From Nymphaea colorata (Eukaryota; Streptophyta; Magnoliopsida; Nymphaeales; Nymphaeaceae): DNA of 64,000 bases. The translations under genes were made by a program, and so were the position numbers. Position 1 is the first letter of the stretch. Each line of letters begins with the position of its first letter. Positions 23,825-33,196 of the stretch are shown here, in pieces. The DNA is taken from assembly GCF_008831285.2 (NCBI RefSeq), contig NC_045140.1, positions 21,202,370 through 21,266,369 on the forward strand, written 5' to 3'. A model generated the notes under the pieces. It was not told the origin of the DNA. It saw nothing but the letters and a program-made list of their open reading frames with translations, and did not search any database.

Positions 23825-26116
23825 GCGTGAGTGCTGTTTTCGGGTTACAGATATTGGTGCTACATTTCTATCACCACATGCCACTAAATTGTTTTCCAAT
23901 ATGCTGCTGATCGGCATGCAAACAAAAATGTCAACATCCCCCTTCCTAGTAAAACAACAAAATCCTACCCACAAACTTCATTTTAGAAGCATCAGCAACA
24001 TTGTTTGAAATGTTGTGATATTACCATGAAATAATATAGGAACAAATGAATGGAAAAATATAATATATCCTCATTCTATTAATGAGAAACTTCAGAATTT
24101 CTATGTCTCAATGATACATACTGGATTTCTAAACCAACAACATCCCGAAATTTTACATTGCTAGACATTACCAAGACTGACTCATGAGTATAAGTGTATA
24201 ACTACGAAGCAGATGGGGCACAAAGGCACAAAACTGCCCCATGCATTTTGGTTAGATAGCAGTACAGTATGATCAGTAGCCAAATACTTCATTGCAGATG
24301 CACATACCATCAACTCATCAGGTAGACCAGACCACCCAGACGTGTTTTGCCATCAACTCATCAGGTAGACAAGACCACCCAGACGTGTTTTGCTTTGTCA
24401 TTTAGTAGAATCATATTTTCCACATAAAGTTTGGATGTAAAAGCCTCACTAAAATTTTAACAACGTCTTTGTACTTTCCTTTCTACATTTTTCCATTCTA
24501 AAATGCATTTTTTTATGCTTAAACATAAAAATGCAAATAGACATGAGAAATAGCCAAAAATGCATATAATTTTACTAAAAAAATGGTGCACAAAGCAATA
24601 CAACAGTCATGCAAGTGGTCTGTGTGTGTGTTTGTACATGGAATCTCTCATGTAGATAGCCTCCATAAATAAAAAAACAAAATTCACCTGATTTTAAGAT
24701 TTCCAAACAACCACGTTGAGACTTAGGACCATTCCACTTGGCAGGGCGTCCTGGACCACCATTTGGCTTTTTTTTAGCAGCAGGAAAGGAGAACATCTTT
24801 TGGTCAGAGCTTGAGGCCTGTCTTGCAGAAACCAGATCATGTGACATACTTGGTTGTGCAGTTTCCCCCTTTGAAGAACTAGCAATGCGCTTATTTTCTT
24901 TTCTATATGTTGTCCCAGAGCAATATTGGACATTTGGCAGCTCAGCAATAGTAATGGCTTGTTCTCCTCGTTGAGTTATGAATTTTTCATCTTGGGAGTT
25001 CTGCAAGAAATTATTTTGCATATCCTTCTCCGCCACATCAAAGTCTAGCGATCTCAGATGAACTGGTCCTCGTATGTTATTCAGTTCATTATGCTGATCT
25101 GATTCATCAGAAACCTTCCTCTTCAAAGAGTAACTAGAATAATTTTTAACCTCAGAGCTGAAGTTCCTTGCTTCTGAACCATGAGCAATTGAGCCTATGT
25201 TTTTCCCATCTGATGAAAACATTGCCACCTTATTTTCCATTCTTTTGAAGGATTTAGAAATACAACTGGAAAAAGGTGAAATGCTGACTCTGTTAGTCGA
25301 CTCTCCTGATTGAGCACAATGTTCCCTGTCGAGAAGAAATCTGCCGGAACTATGTTCTAGAAAATTCTCTCTTCCAGTCAAGGACAAGGATCTCATGAAA
25401 TGTGCTTTCCGCAGCCCTTCAGATTCATAGTTCATATGAAATTTCGGTGGCACATATCCATGGGCTCCATCTGGTGATATGATTTCAACCAAATCTTCTT
25501 CTGATTCCCCTTGTGCCAGTCGTTCTCTGCTCCCATTCACATTTTTCAGGCTCATAACGTAGAATGTATCTTCTCTTTCACATCCAGTATCATCGAATAT
25601 CTGAACTGAAAATTGAGAAGCACCATCATATCTGAAAACTAAAACATCGTTTTCATTTAAAGAGTGCTGTTCTACAAATTCCTGCCAACCGTTCTCAAAA
25701 GAGAATCTGCCACCTGCTTTCTTCAACTGAACATTCCAAACGGTGCCGCTAGGACCCCTTAAGAAGACAGTTTCATGTTGCTCTCTAACAATACGTTGTA
25801 CAAAATTTTGTGGGATTTCCTACAGGTCATTATAAGCATTACTTAAAGAAAAGCATGTAAAGATGCACCATGGATTGTTCAGTTGACAGGTGACTACAAA
25901 TAATAATAACTATGTTAATCATTTCAAAAGAAAGAAAAAAAGGTAAAAGTGAAAAGGTCATAATTTCACATGCTTTGCAAGAGAAGGCTGTACATAGTGA
26001 CTTACTAACTTAGTTGAGAAGTCGCCTACGAGAACCTTGAGAAAGTAAAATCTTCGGGCGAGCCCATGTCTCCAAGAAAAATGGTCTTTCCATTTCCTAC
26101 ACTCATCAGACATCAT
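16698..26116 (-). CDS. REM-type B3 transcription factor, 580 aa, five exons
   Basis: Exons 26116-26006, 25819-24688, 17358-17180, 17102-16811 and 16726-16698 join with matching phases to exactly 581 codons. The protein starts MMSDECRKWKDHF. B3-1 (about aa 22-120) runs from FYFLKVLVGDFSTKL through EIPQNFV and GWQEFVEQHSLNENDVLVF to IFDDTGCERED. A long Ser- and charge-rich linker (aa 125-440) carries a basic patch near GGPGRPAKWNGPKSQRG, similar to an AT-hook. B3-2 (about aa 456-554) runs from HPFFVVVMKATFVSRGFYM to NLEEGDACVFEF and VTVFRVVEQ. REM proteins are nuclear DNA-binding regulators often active in reproductive tissue; no target is implied here. Intron 2 is 7.3 kb and holds a Copia element in antisense. 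A second in-frame ATG directly follows the first. The short last exon is the least certain part. Confidence 0.88.
18592..18895 (+). repeat. 5' LTR of the Copia element (304 bp)
   Basis: Begins TG and ends CA. It contains a TATA-like box (tataaatag, 18746-18754) and a CT run. It is 143 bp shorter than the 3' LTR because it has fewer copies of an internal repeat of about 47 bp built around tctcctaggattcta. Confidence 0.95.
18896..18907 (+). other. Primer-binding site of the Copia element
   Basis: TGGTATCAGAGC directly follows the 5' LTR. This is the initiator-Met tRNA complementary site common to plant Copia elements. Confidence 0.93.
19116..23432 (+). CDS. Copia gag-pol polyprotein (1438 aa)
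   Basis: One open frame; the ATG at 19116 is chosen because the protein from there begins with a typical Copia Gag N-terminus (ITEKLNHENYLIWKRQI). Order of parts: Gag, CCHC zinc knuckle (CFQCNKKGHMKAQC, near 19930), aspartic protease (WFLDSGAATHVTG, near 20120), GAG-pre-integrase (WHSRLGH, near 20605), integrase core (near 20790-21300), reverse transcriptase (near 21900-22650, with YVDD) and RNase H (DADWAGDPDQRKS, near 22960). The frame ends a few bases inside the 3' LTR, as is usual in this group. It looks whole. The frame extends upstream to 18849, but that part overlaps the LTR and leader. Confidence 0.95.
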   Translation: MENLSHSGMSSSFLPHLITEKLNHENYLIWKRQIMPFIRSQGLFGHLDGSTKAPPISVLQEIKNEAGEVIAVHEDNNPEHAMWMRRDQSLVAYILSTLSQQVLLSVSDDCTAEELWETLANTFSQISEARIMYLKKEFQNLSKGSTSIMDYLGRIKAVADQLAASGNNISDKEKVQQTLNGLGHDYHAFITALEVLPVLPSFNELQGKLLQHEMNMKRVIERTDQGNSQNVLAMNVKFGKSHGNSNHGGRGILPTPHNQGMSPLDTSRKIPICFQCNKKGHMKAQCWFNPQNKNKGVRHDYKQGGQSSKSTAEDMQQLLMAAFSKMTIKQNEQGEWFLDSGAATHVTGNAGKLTNLSPHYGRSCIITGDGKSHPITHIGNAHIPLSSSSLSLSNVVLAPNIKKNIISISKLIDDTSSSVEFTPSSVYVKDLQTKKMFARGERQGNMYVLKECLPKDSSTFDIGLKTFSLSHNASSVPSSCHFQSKVRGPNQFLESDLWHSRLGHCGRHFIEKLVTDSLIPRSSLPLTSSVKKCSSCGLCKSHVLPFHNINQRASKPFETIFSDVWGPAPIDSMSGSRYYVLFIDSYSRFTWIYFMKHKSEVPHIFRNFYAMIQTKFSSNVVHFQCDGGGEYSSLDFIEFLREKGITRQISCPYTPQQNGVVERKHRHIVESAMSMMHDTNVPISLWTEAFHTAVYIINCLPMTLLMSKSPYFTLLGKQPDYKNLKVFGCVCYVHVDAALRNKFQDKAIQCRFVGYADEYKGFRCYDPTTKRIKTSRNVIFDEHSFDNTNEMPMTIESYDPWTSTQLFNADPVIENDVPQSEDSERAIQPSDMAQSENQEDPTQSSSHHENNNEQSNDAHRYSGLIYSRRLRDRDAHSEEDNMPHLRRSQRIRHPIHRWVSYDSLSLDFQLFMAKIGKEEEPTSFDQASKSHHWRKAMKEEMDALHECGTWEIVPRPHEKNVVGSKWVYKIKYKPDGSIERHKARLVAKGFTQQYGEDYDETFSPVIKMGTIRVIISLAVEYGWRLHQMDVKNAFLHGDLREEVYMEQPPGYTKGDSHAWVCKLRKSIYGLKQASRSWFDSFSCKIQECGFRRCPLDHSLFIYRKENIFTLLLIYVDDIVITGNSEKHIEEAKVLMMQNFKMKELGDLRFFLGVEIDRHNNRLTLTQQKYTLDLLKKSGMSDCKPVGTPSVLNQRLSAQDGELYEDPTQYRSIVGALQYLTFTRPDIIYAVNQVSQFMHAPRDTHMDAVKRILRYLKGTAGDGLVYGKSENITTGHQLMTFTDADWAGDPDQRKSISGFCIFIGRNLVSWSCRKQKAVARSSTEAEYRCMAAGTAEVTWVRHLLEDIGEKIKTSMLMCDNQSAINIAFNPVQHGRTKHIEIDQHFVRQKVEDKEIQPIYVRTDEQVADLFTKGLTKERFWFLKGKLYMVQNHAQLEGGC
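23418..23426 (+). other. Polypurine tract of the Copia element
   Basis: gagggaggg lies immediately before the TG of the 3' LTR. Confidence 0.85.
23427..23873 (+). repeat. 3' LTR of the Copia element (447 bp)
   Basis: Same ends and near-identical sequence to the 5' LTR, with about three additional imperfect ~47-bp repeat units between roughly 23530 and 23670. Confidence 0.95.
24308..24393. repeat. Tandem duplication, 2 x 43 bp
   Basis: catcaactcatcaggtagac begins each unit (24308 and 24351), with one base difference between units. It lies in the large intron of the REM gene, outside the Copia element. Confidence 0.9.
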
Positions 26117-29066
26117 CTTCACATTCACAAAAAACTTGTTTTAAGAAACATTTTAAACAAAGCCAAGAAAGATAATACAAGATATTAGGTTTATTGATAA
26201 AATATGGAAACTTCATCTAGAAATATGACTAGAACATATTTTTAAAAAAACTCGACGATAGCAGCACCCCATACGTGACAAAAACTGAGCTCTATTTCTG
26301 GGTGATAGTTGATTGCAAGTACTCTGCATTCCGCACCTAACTAGCTAAGTGAATAAAGTTAAAACTGGGTGACTAAGAAAATTATTTTCAGTTGAAAAAT
26401 GAATGTATCTATTTATGCTGCTCAAACAGAAAGTGTAAATAAACACAGCACACGTTGTCCAGACCAAAATAATGGCATAGACAACCAGTTAGAGGGAGAT
26501 AAGAATGCACTGACAAGTACAATTAACAAGAAGTAGGTGGAGGAGAACACATAGAATGAGGAGAACAGCAATGAAACTGATTCCTCATCTGTTGACATCT
26601 ATTTTGAATCTCAAAATGTCCCAAGAAAATTTGACCTAAGAATGCATTTGCCCCTTCACTCTTTCCTACAATTCAAATGGCCCTTTCACCAAAGGTTACA
26701 TTTTGTCCACTAAACTCGGGACGCTGCACTTATTGTTCAGATTCATAACTTGGGCAAGGAACGAAGGCACTGCATGCAAATTAAGCTATACGATCCAGCA
26801 AAGAAACAGAGACAAACTCAAAATCCCCCAGCATCCGAAACACATCCCTAGCGATAAGACAAACAGGAAACAGAAGAGACCAAAATAAACAATCTCTTCC
26901 ACTGATGGCCTTCTTTTCGGTCTTAGCTTTACTACCTTACTTTGAAAATGATAAAGAACACTTTCCTAGTAGTGACTAACCAACTAAGCAATAAAACTAC
27001 GAACTTCCCATGAGTCCAGTTAGCAATGTAATCCATAAATCCTTTGCTGCCATCACAAAGACTACCTATTCAGTTGAAGACACTACTCAATATGCACTTC
27101 GCCAATCTTATCGAACAAAATGAACCAACATTATCATCCCATTCCAACCGAAAAAACACACAGATCCTGACAGGATTACACTAATATTATCCTTGATTCT
27201 CAGCAACTCACGGGAAACTTTTCCCACCTGACACATGGGCCACAAGCAATAACATGGAGCCCCAAGCTCGTACTATACTCATCAATCCAATAAAGAGTTC
27301 ACCATTTCCTCCTCCAAATCGGCTCCCCAGTGGGTAACATCAGCAGAAAGCAACATGAGAAACAAACACAAGTTGCTTTCAGAACATCCAACATTCATGA
27401 TCCCCAATTTTTTTTCCCAGACCAACAAATTGAACATACACATTCAATAAAGATAAGCCTGAAGGAATCAAAAACAGAAACTGAAGCAAAAAAAAAATTT
27501 AGCTGTACAGACTTTGATGGAAGACCAACAATCTGAATCACCATCTGACAAGGAGAGAAAAGAACCAAATACCCGTTAACTGAAAACGACGCCATACAGG
27601 TAACACTCTAGAACTAAAACCTTGGTCAGGGATAAAAATAAAAAAAGGTAGAAAGTAAAAAGGAAAAAAAGAAAAGAAAAAAGAAGAAAAACCAACCGCC
27701 GACATCTTCAGGCTAATCCCCAAGGCCTCCTCGCCTTCGGCATCTCCCTCTCACATCCCACCATAAGAGAGAGACAGATACAGAGCAGGTAACAACAGGG
27801 TCGCTTCCGCCGAAGGAAGGTTGAGGAGAAGGTAAGCCTCTTTTTTGTTGCCACCTTTTTTAATAATAATTATAAAAAAAAGGAAGGGGGAAAGTGAAAG
27901 AGGGTGGTGGTGATGCCTCTCAGCCGTCGATGGAGGGGAAGGGACGGTGAGGATGAACGTCTAAATGGCCAACGGCATCGCCATGTACGCCTGCCTGCTC
28001 CCTCCTCCCATGTGCCCGAAGAGGGAAGGGCGAGCCGGTGGGACCCGCGACCATTTGTCCCTTTTGCCTTTTAATAAAAAAGAGGAAGTGAGAGGAGACT
28101 TACTCTACTCCCGTTTTCGGGCTCTGCTGCTTGGCAAGTTGCATCCTCCGTTATTTTCAAAATATCCTCCGTTATTTTCACTGCTGTAAATACTGTTCTT
28201 CATCTATCATTTTCTCTTAAACAAAGAATAACACCCTAAAAAATGAAACTAACATTTAAATTTCCATCAACTCATCATCTCGACCAGCTAAACTAAACTG
28301 TGCCTCTTGACTTGAAATTAGAAATGGGAAAGGCGAGAATGGAATGGTGACACATAACGTGAGAAAGTTACCAATAAAGAAAATGATGTTGTGTTAGAAT
28401 AATGTTTGATCAAAACAAAAGAGTAGTAGTGGTGAATAGAAGAAGCGATTAATTAAAAGGAGAGCACACGTCTTCACATAGATGGGCATCTCTCTTGCAA
28501 TTATTAATCTGGGGCAAGGGTAGTTAGTGTGGAGTCTAATGTGCTAGGGGCTTTTTTGTCTTTTTCTTTGTTCGACCTAACCTCTGTATCTTTGATTTAA
28601 GTCCTATTACTTAAGCGAAGTTAAAGGTCGAAGTTTCCTCCATTCTTCTTCATTTTTTCAACACTTAGAGGCTTGGTAGCAGTGTAAATTCTTGTCATCA
28701 TTCAACTTGCATATTAATACTTGAAAAGGATCGATGTCATCATAGTTTGACATAGAAACTGACTTCTTACGCCTATTGTTTTAATTTATTTTTAAGTTGT
28801 TTTTCATAAATTTAATTTTTACACGTAAATGCAAATTATGTGGAAACATAAAAAAAATTGAAATTTGGTGTTTAAATTATATTTTATGATTCAAAAATTT
28901 TTTGCCATCAATTTTATAAAAATTATTAAATTTAATCTTGGCACTTGATTTTTATGGTTGTTTATTCATATAATCGGATTTGTGGAAAACTGCATTCATG
29001 GTACTTAAGAGCCAGCCAAGTGACATGCATGAATGGTGCTTTCTAAGTTGTCTCATTTGTTAAAAA
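26117..29066. other. Upstream region of the 580-aa REM gene, no gene seen
   Basis: AT-rich, with a CT/GA-rich and more GC-rich patch around 27700-28080 that could include its promoter or 5' leader. No open frame here looks like a known protein. Confidence 0.5.
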
Positions 29067-29335
29067 GTGCAGTTGGGTCCCAGGCCGAGCCATCCAGTGG
29101 GTTCAGATCGACTCGATTCGGCCTATAAAGGATTAAAAAATAGTTTTTTATTTTTTATTTTAATAATATATATATTTTTATTAAAAATATATTTTATATT
29201 TAAAATTTATTTTGTTATTTTTAAAATATTATTTTCTTATATCTCGAGCCGGGCCTGGGTTTTGGGTACCGGGCCAATCGAGCCAACCTAGGCCCGGTTT
29301 CACCAACCCGGCCCAGCCCAGCCCGATGCCCACTC
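29067..29335. repeat. Candidate non-autonomous repeat with GC-rich arms and an AT core
   Basis: GC-rich arms, left 29067-29125 (gtcccaggccgagcc) and right 29242-29330 (several gcccggcc and cagccc motifs), enclose a 110-bp almost pure AT core. The sharp composition change and loosely inverted GGCC-rich ends suggest a MITE-like insertion. I could not define a target duplication. Confidence 0.3.
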
Positions 29336-30009
29336 CTACTTAAAAAAAGAGAATAAATTCATTGAGTTTAAAGAAATAAGCTTGACATGTTTCCTTTCAT
29401 GACATCTTTTTTTTTTTTCAAACAAATTCGTGATTTTTTGACTGAGTTGTTCATTTATATGGTGTTGGTTCAAATAATGTGTTTCAAAAGTTCTTATTTG
29501 TCTAGTAATCTATGACATAGGCCTTTAATTGTTGTCGCTCAAATTGTTTTCAGTGTCTCCAAATTCTTAGTTTTTCCTTTTCCTTCTTCATTTATATGGC
29601 GTTTGTGGTCAACTCGACAGCCCAAAAGTTTACAGTGTAGGCGGATTTGTCATAGACTTCAGCCAAATTCTATATTTCCTGTGCAGTTATTCTTTCCTTC
29701 TTTCTTTTGTTCTCTTGGATTTCGGTGGGGAGGATTTCTTTATCAAGGGCAGAACGAACTTGTGATTTTTTAAAGCATAGTCAATATTTGAGTATTAACA
29801 TTCTACCACTGATTTCAAGGTTTTGTATCCTGCTGGCATTGTTATATATATATCAGATCTCTGAGGGCGCATGTTTAGATCATAAGCATGAATCCCTACG
29901 CAAAAGAGAAATATAAGAAATACAAGGAAAATGTCATGAGATGAGTGTACAGGGCATCCTCACCATAAATTTCCTCTAATTTATTGAACAAGAGAAGAAC
30001 GCATGCTAC
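29336..30009. other. AT-rich spacer, expected B3-2 position of the REM remnant
   Basis: If the REM remnant at 30010-31381 were complete, its second B3 exon should lie here on the minus strand. I find no IP..F or GW..F signature. Confidence 0.5.
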
Positions 30010-31381
30010 ATTAAATCTTTTATACACATTCATCACTAGCATGAATTGTGGACGAGTTAGAGTCAAAGATTTAGCAGCAGCCACTGCCCTCTTCCTCTCT
30101 CTGACCGTCACAGATCGTCGTCCTCCTGATATATAGCGAGCATTGAAGATGAGAGGCTTGTTCGGACTAGGTGTTTCCTGTTCAAATCCAATTAAAGTTT
30201 GGTTGGCTTCATATTCATGCGTAAATAGTGCGCATAAAATTTGCACCAATTCTTTTCATGACACCAAAGTTTGTAGTTTGTGCAATACTATCCAATGTGC
30301 AATAACAATAACAATAATTTATCAGAAGACATTTATAAAAAAATTTTAAAAAAAAATGCTAAACCGAAAGAGAAAATAATTAATTAATTGGATAATGAAT
30401 AATTCGTGAGGTACTCTTTACCTTTATCTGAAGTCGGCCATGACATTGAGTCCTTCTGGAGGGACGAACATAGGAAATATCATGTGGTTCATGTTCATGA
30501 CCTTCTTCTCCAAACTTCTTGTGGGAGGCCGAAGTTTTCATCTTTAGATTCTTTTTCTTTCATTTCTTCCACGTTGGTAGTATTGAAAAATGTCTTTTCG
30601 CAATAAAGGAAAAGGTGGGGATTTCACAGAATTTTGCGAAACGAAAAAGTATGCGCCTAAAAAAATGAATGAAGATTGAAACTAACAGAGCCGAAGTTAA
30701 TTTGCATTTACATATACACCAAGGGTGATGGTGGAGAAAGAAAAAGGTATGTTCATCATCCGATCAAATTACTGATTCTTTTGACACTTCATTAATATTA
30801 GAGCCCACTGAATCTACGAGTCTCATCAAGATTATCTCAGTGAAAGATCAAGCAAGCAACCGGGAAAAATAGTCTCAAAGTTTGAAAAGAAAATATTTGA
30901 TTCGTCTGATCATATTGTAACAACCATAATAGAGTTTACCATAGCCATGTCCTGTTAAAAAAACAAGGTACGGTAATCTAAAATATAATGGATTTCATAT
31001 TGCACAACAAGCACCAGACAAGTAGGTAACCTTTACAAGAGTGTTCTTTTAGTGAGACGAACCAAGAAGTAATGCAAAGCCTAAAGGCAGAAAATCGCAT
31101 AAATCATGTCGAGAGGATTGGTGGATATCACAGAACATGTACAGAGGGAAAGGAGAAGAACATGATACTGATACGCAGTTCCGGCATGAAACAGAGAAAC
31201 CAACCTTCAAAAAAAAGAAAAAAGAACAAGCAGAAAATAAACACGTAATAGAAAAGGCTTGGCGATTGGCGACGCTCACTAGTATGGAATCGAAGTCGCT
31301 AACCATGATCGTGAAGAAATACTCTGGCGCCATCTCCTTTTCTCCCAGGCAGCTCTCATGACACAGCTCGGACCTCTTCAT
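30010..31381 (-). pseudogene. REM gene remnant without recognisable B3 core
   Basis: Exon 1 is clear at 31381-31280: MKRSELCHESCLGEKEM, then YFFTIMVSDFDSIL at a GT donor, the N-terminal pattern of the intact genes. A linker exon is clear at 30177-30010 (FNARYISGGRRSVTVRERKR, AKSLTLTRPQFMLVM, VYKRFN), 56 codons, with a usable acceptor and a GTAGC donor. The tail of an exon 2 may end at a donor near 30418 (EPHDISYVRPSRRT). The body of B3-1 and all of B3-2 are not found between or after these pieces. It is most likely a decayed tandem copy; a gene with very divergent B3 cores is less likely. Confidence 0.65.
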
Positions 31382-33196
31382 GTCTACGAGCCAAAAATAC
31401 TTGCAACAAAAACTTAGCTTGCAGAGGTAAGTATCTCCAATGGCCGCAGCCTGCGATGAGAGAGGCAGAGAGAGAAAGAGTCGATTAAATGAGAGTGAGA
31501 GAGAGCGCATCTCCTTCCTTACAATGTGTGCATGTGATCGGAATGCGTTCACCCTGATCGTCAACTAATAATTGACCATAGAATGTTTAGGTCCGTCAAA
31601 ATACAGCAATGCCCTTCCTAAAATAAAACAAAACTGATATTTAAAAAAATTATTTTAGAAAAAATACTTCGTATTAAAACATAAACTTCCTCCAAATGAA
31701 GATGTGTTGGAAACATTAAATTAGAAGCATTTCCATTATCATGTCAACGAAGTTCAGCTACATTAAACATAAAATGAAGATAAAGCTGGAAGTATCAGGC
31801 AACTGAATGGAGCAGCTGAGTTTGGCTGCCCCAATAAAAGGTTTGCTGCAAAAAATGCCATTTCAACACTTGTGCTATTTATACCAGAGGACATGAAGAT
31901 GCACAGTTTTATGTTCATTATGACAATTAGCACTACCAACTTCATCATTTGCTTGCAAGATGGACAAAGAAAACTCATCGATCACTCAGTTTCTCTGCTT
32001 ATGTATAGGACTGCTAGTGCCTCCACTTATGTTTTCTTCCCCAAGAAAAGAATATTGATCATGTGTCAAAGCATGTCTGACGTGCCATTGGAAAATTTCC
32101 ACAGCAAGAACCCCAATCCTTTGAAAGCTCTAGATGAAAGGCCCATGACAAGAAATTTTCCAATGGTCCTCTGCCGAAGATAACGGTATAGATGCATCGG
32201 CTAGTTGTATTCTAAAATTAAGCTATGCAAGCAACTGGTTGCCGCTTATTGTCAGACTCCCTAGTTTGCCCATTATTTCTCAGTATCCTTGGCCTTCCCT
32301 TACATCAATCACTAAACAGAGAAATTAGTGACAACCTTTTTCTTTCTTTTGGAAAGGCAATTAGATGGGCCGCTAATGCGCTGAGTTTTGATCGGGTCAG
32401 ACTTGTTCCTACCTGATCCCAGTGTTTAAAGGGCTTTTTCGGTACCAGTTGCTCCACTCGATTCAAATTGGCTCCCTTCCATTGCCAGAATTTGAAATTC
32501 AGCGAGCTTGGTTTCACCAATTCGGTTCTTTGCTCTTGCTTTGATTATGATGGTCCAAATTAATGGTGGCGAGCTTATCTCAGCACATCATAGACTTCAG
32601 GCTGCAAGGGTCAGACAATCATGGAAAGCAAAATGGAAACCTACAGTGACGGGAACTGTGTTCATTATCGAGTTTGACATTAGTTCATTTTTGTAAAGCA
32701 TCTCCTAAAGGAAAACCGTGATCTTACACCCCTCTGTAGACGTTATTGATTATGCCCATGAAAATGGAGCCGCCATCTCTACTGTGCCAAGTGCCAACTC
32801 CTTTGACTCCCCTGAAGTTAACTCAGTTGAAGACATGAGCAGCAAGATAATGCTGTAACTACTGTTTTATTCCTTCTCGACATACCATCATAAAGACCAA
32901 TTTCAGAATTCTAGCTGTATTAACAATGATTATCCCCATGGCAATTTAAGCAAACCATTTAACTATTGTTTTAAGAAAAAAGCTGCGCTCTCAAACTGAA
33001 ATGCTTGAAATTGAGCTTTTGTGAACGTCAAAAATATCACATTAGTATGGTAATCCTATTAACATGAAGGCAAAAACCAAAAGATGTTCAAGTAGCCCTG
33101 GCCATTAACACAAAAGATGAACATAACCAACACAAAAAAAGTACTGCTCAGCTGAACTGGGGACAAAAAGTACGTGAGCAAAAAAACTCAAAAGCT
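31382..33196. other. Spacer between the REM remnant and the next REM gene
   Basis: The part next to 31381 is GA-rich and could be leader of the remnant. The rest is AT-rich and shows no supportable gene. Confidence 0.5.

Larger units (their letters stand above)
18587..23878 (+). mobile_element. Copia-type LTR retrotransposon, whole-looking, with target duplication
   Basis: The element itself spans 18592-23873 and begins TGTTAAAA and ends ATCA. It is flanked by the 5-bp direct repeat ccaca (18587-18591 and 23874-23878). It has two LTRs, a primer-binding site, one long gag-pol frame and a polypurine tract, in the order protease, integrase, reverse transcriptase, RNase H that defines Ty1/Copia. 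I see no breaks in the coding frame. The LTRs are almost identical outside a repeat-number difference, so the insertion is young. It lies in an intron of the REM gene, opposite to its transcription. I have not assigned the lineage. Confidence 0.95.

Noticed and set aside
23723-23974. Minus-strand open frame with an Arg-Glu repeat
   Set aside because: Produced by the CT run of the 3' LTR; not a gene.
31872-32183. 103-aa plus-strand open frame
   Set aside because: No motif, no splice context, AT-rich composition like the surrounding spacer.
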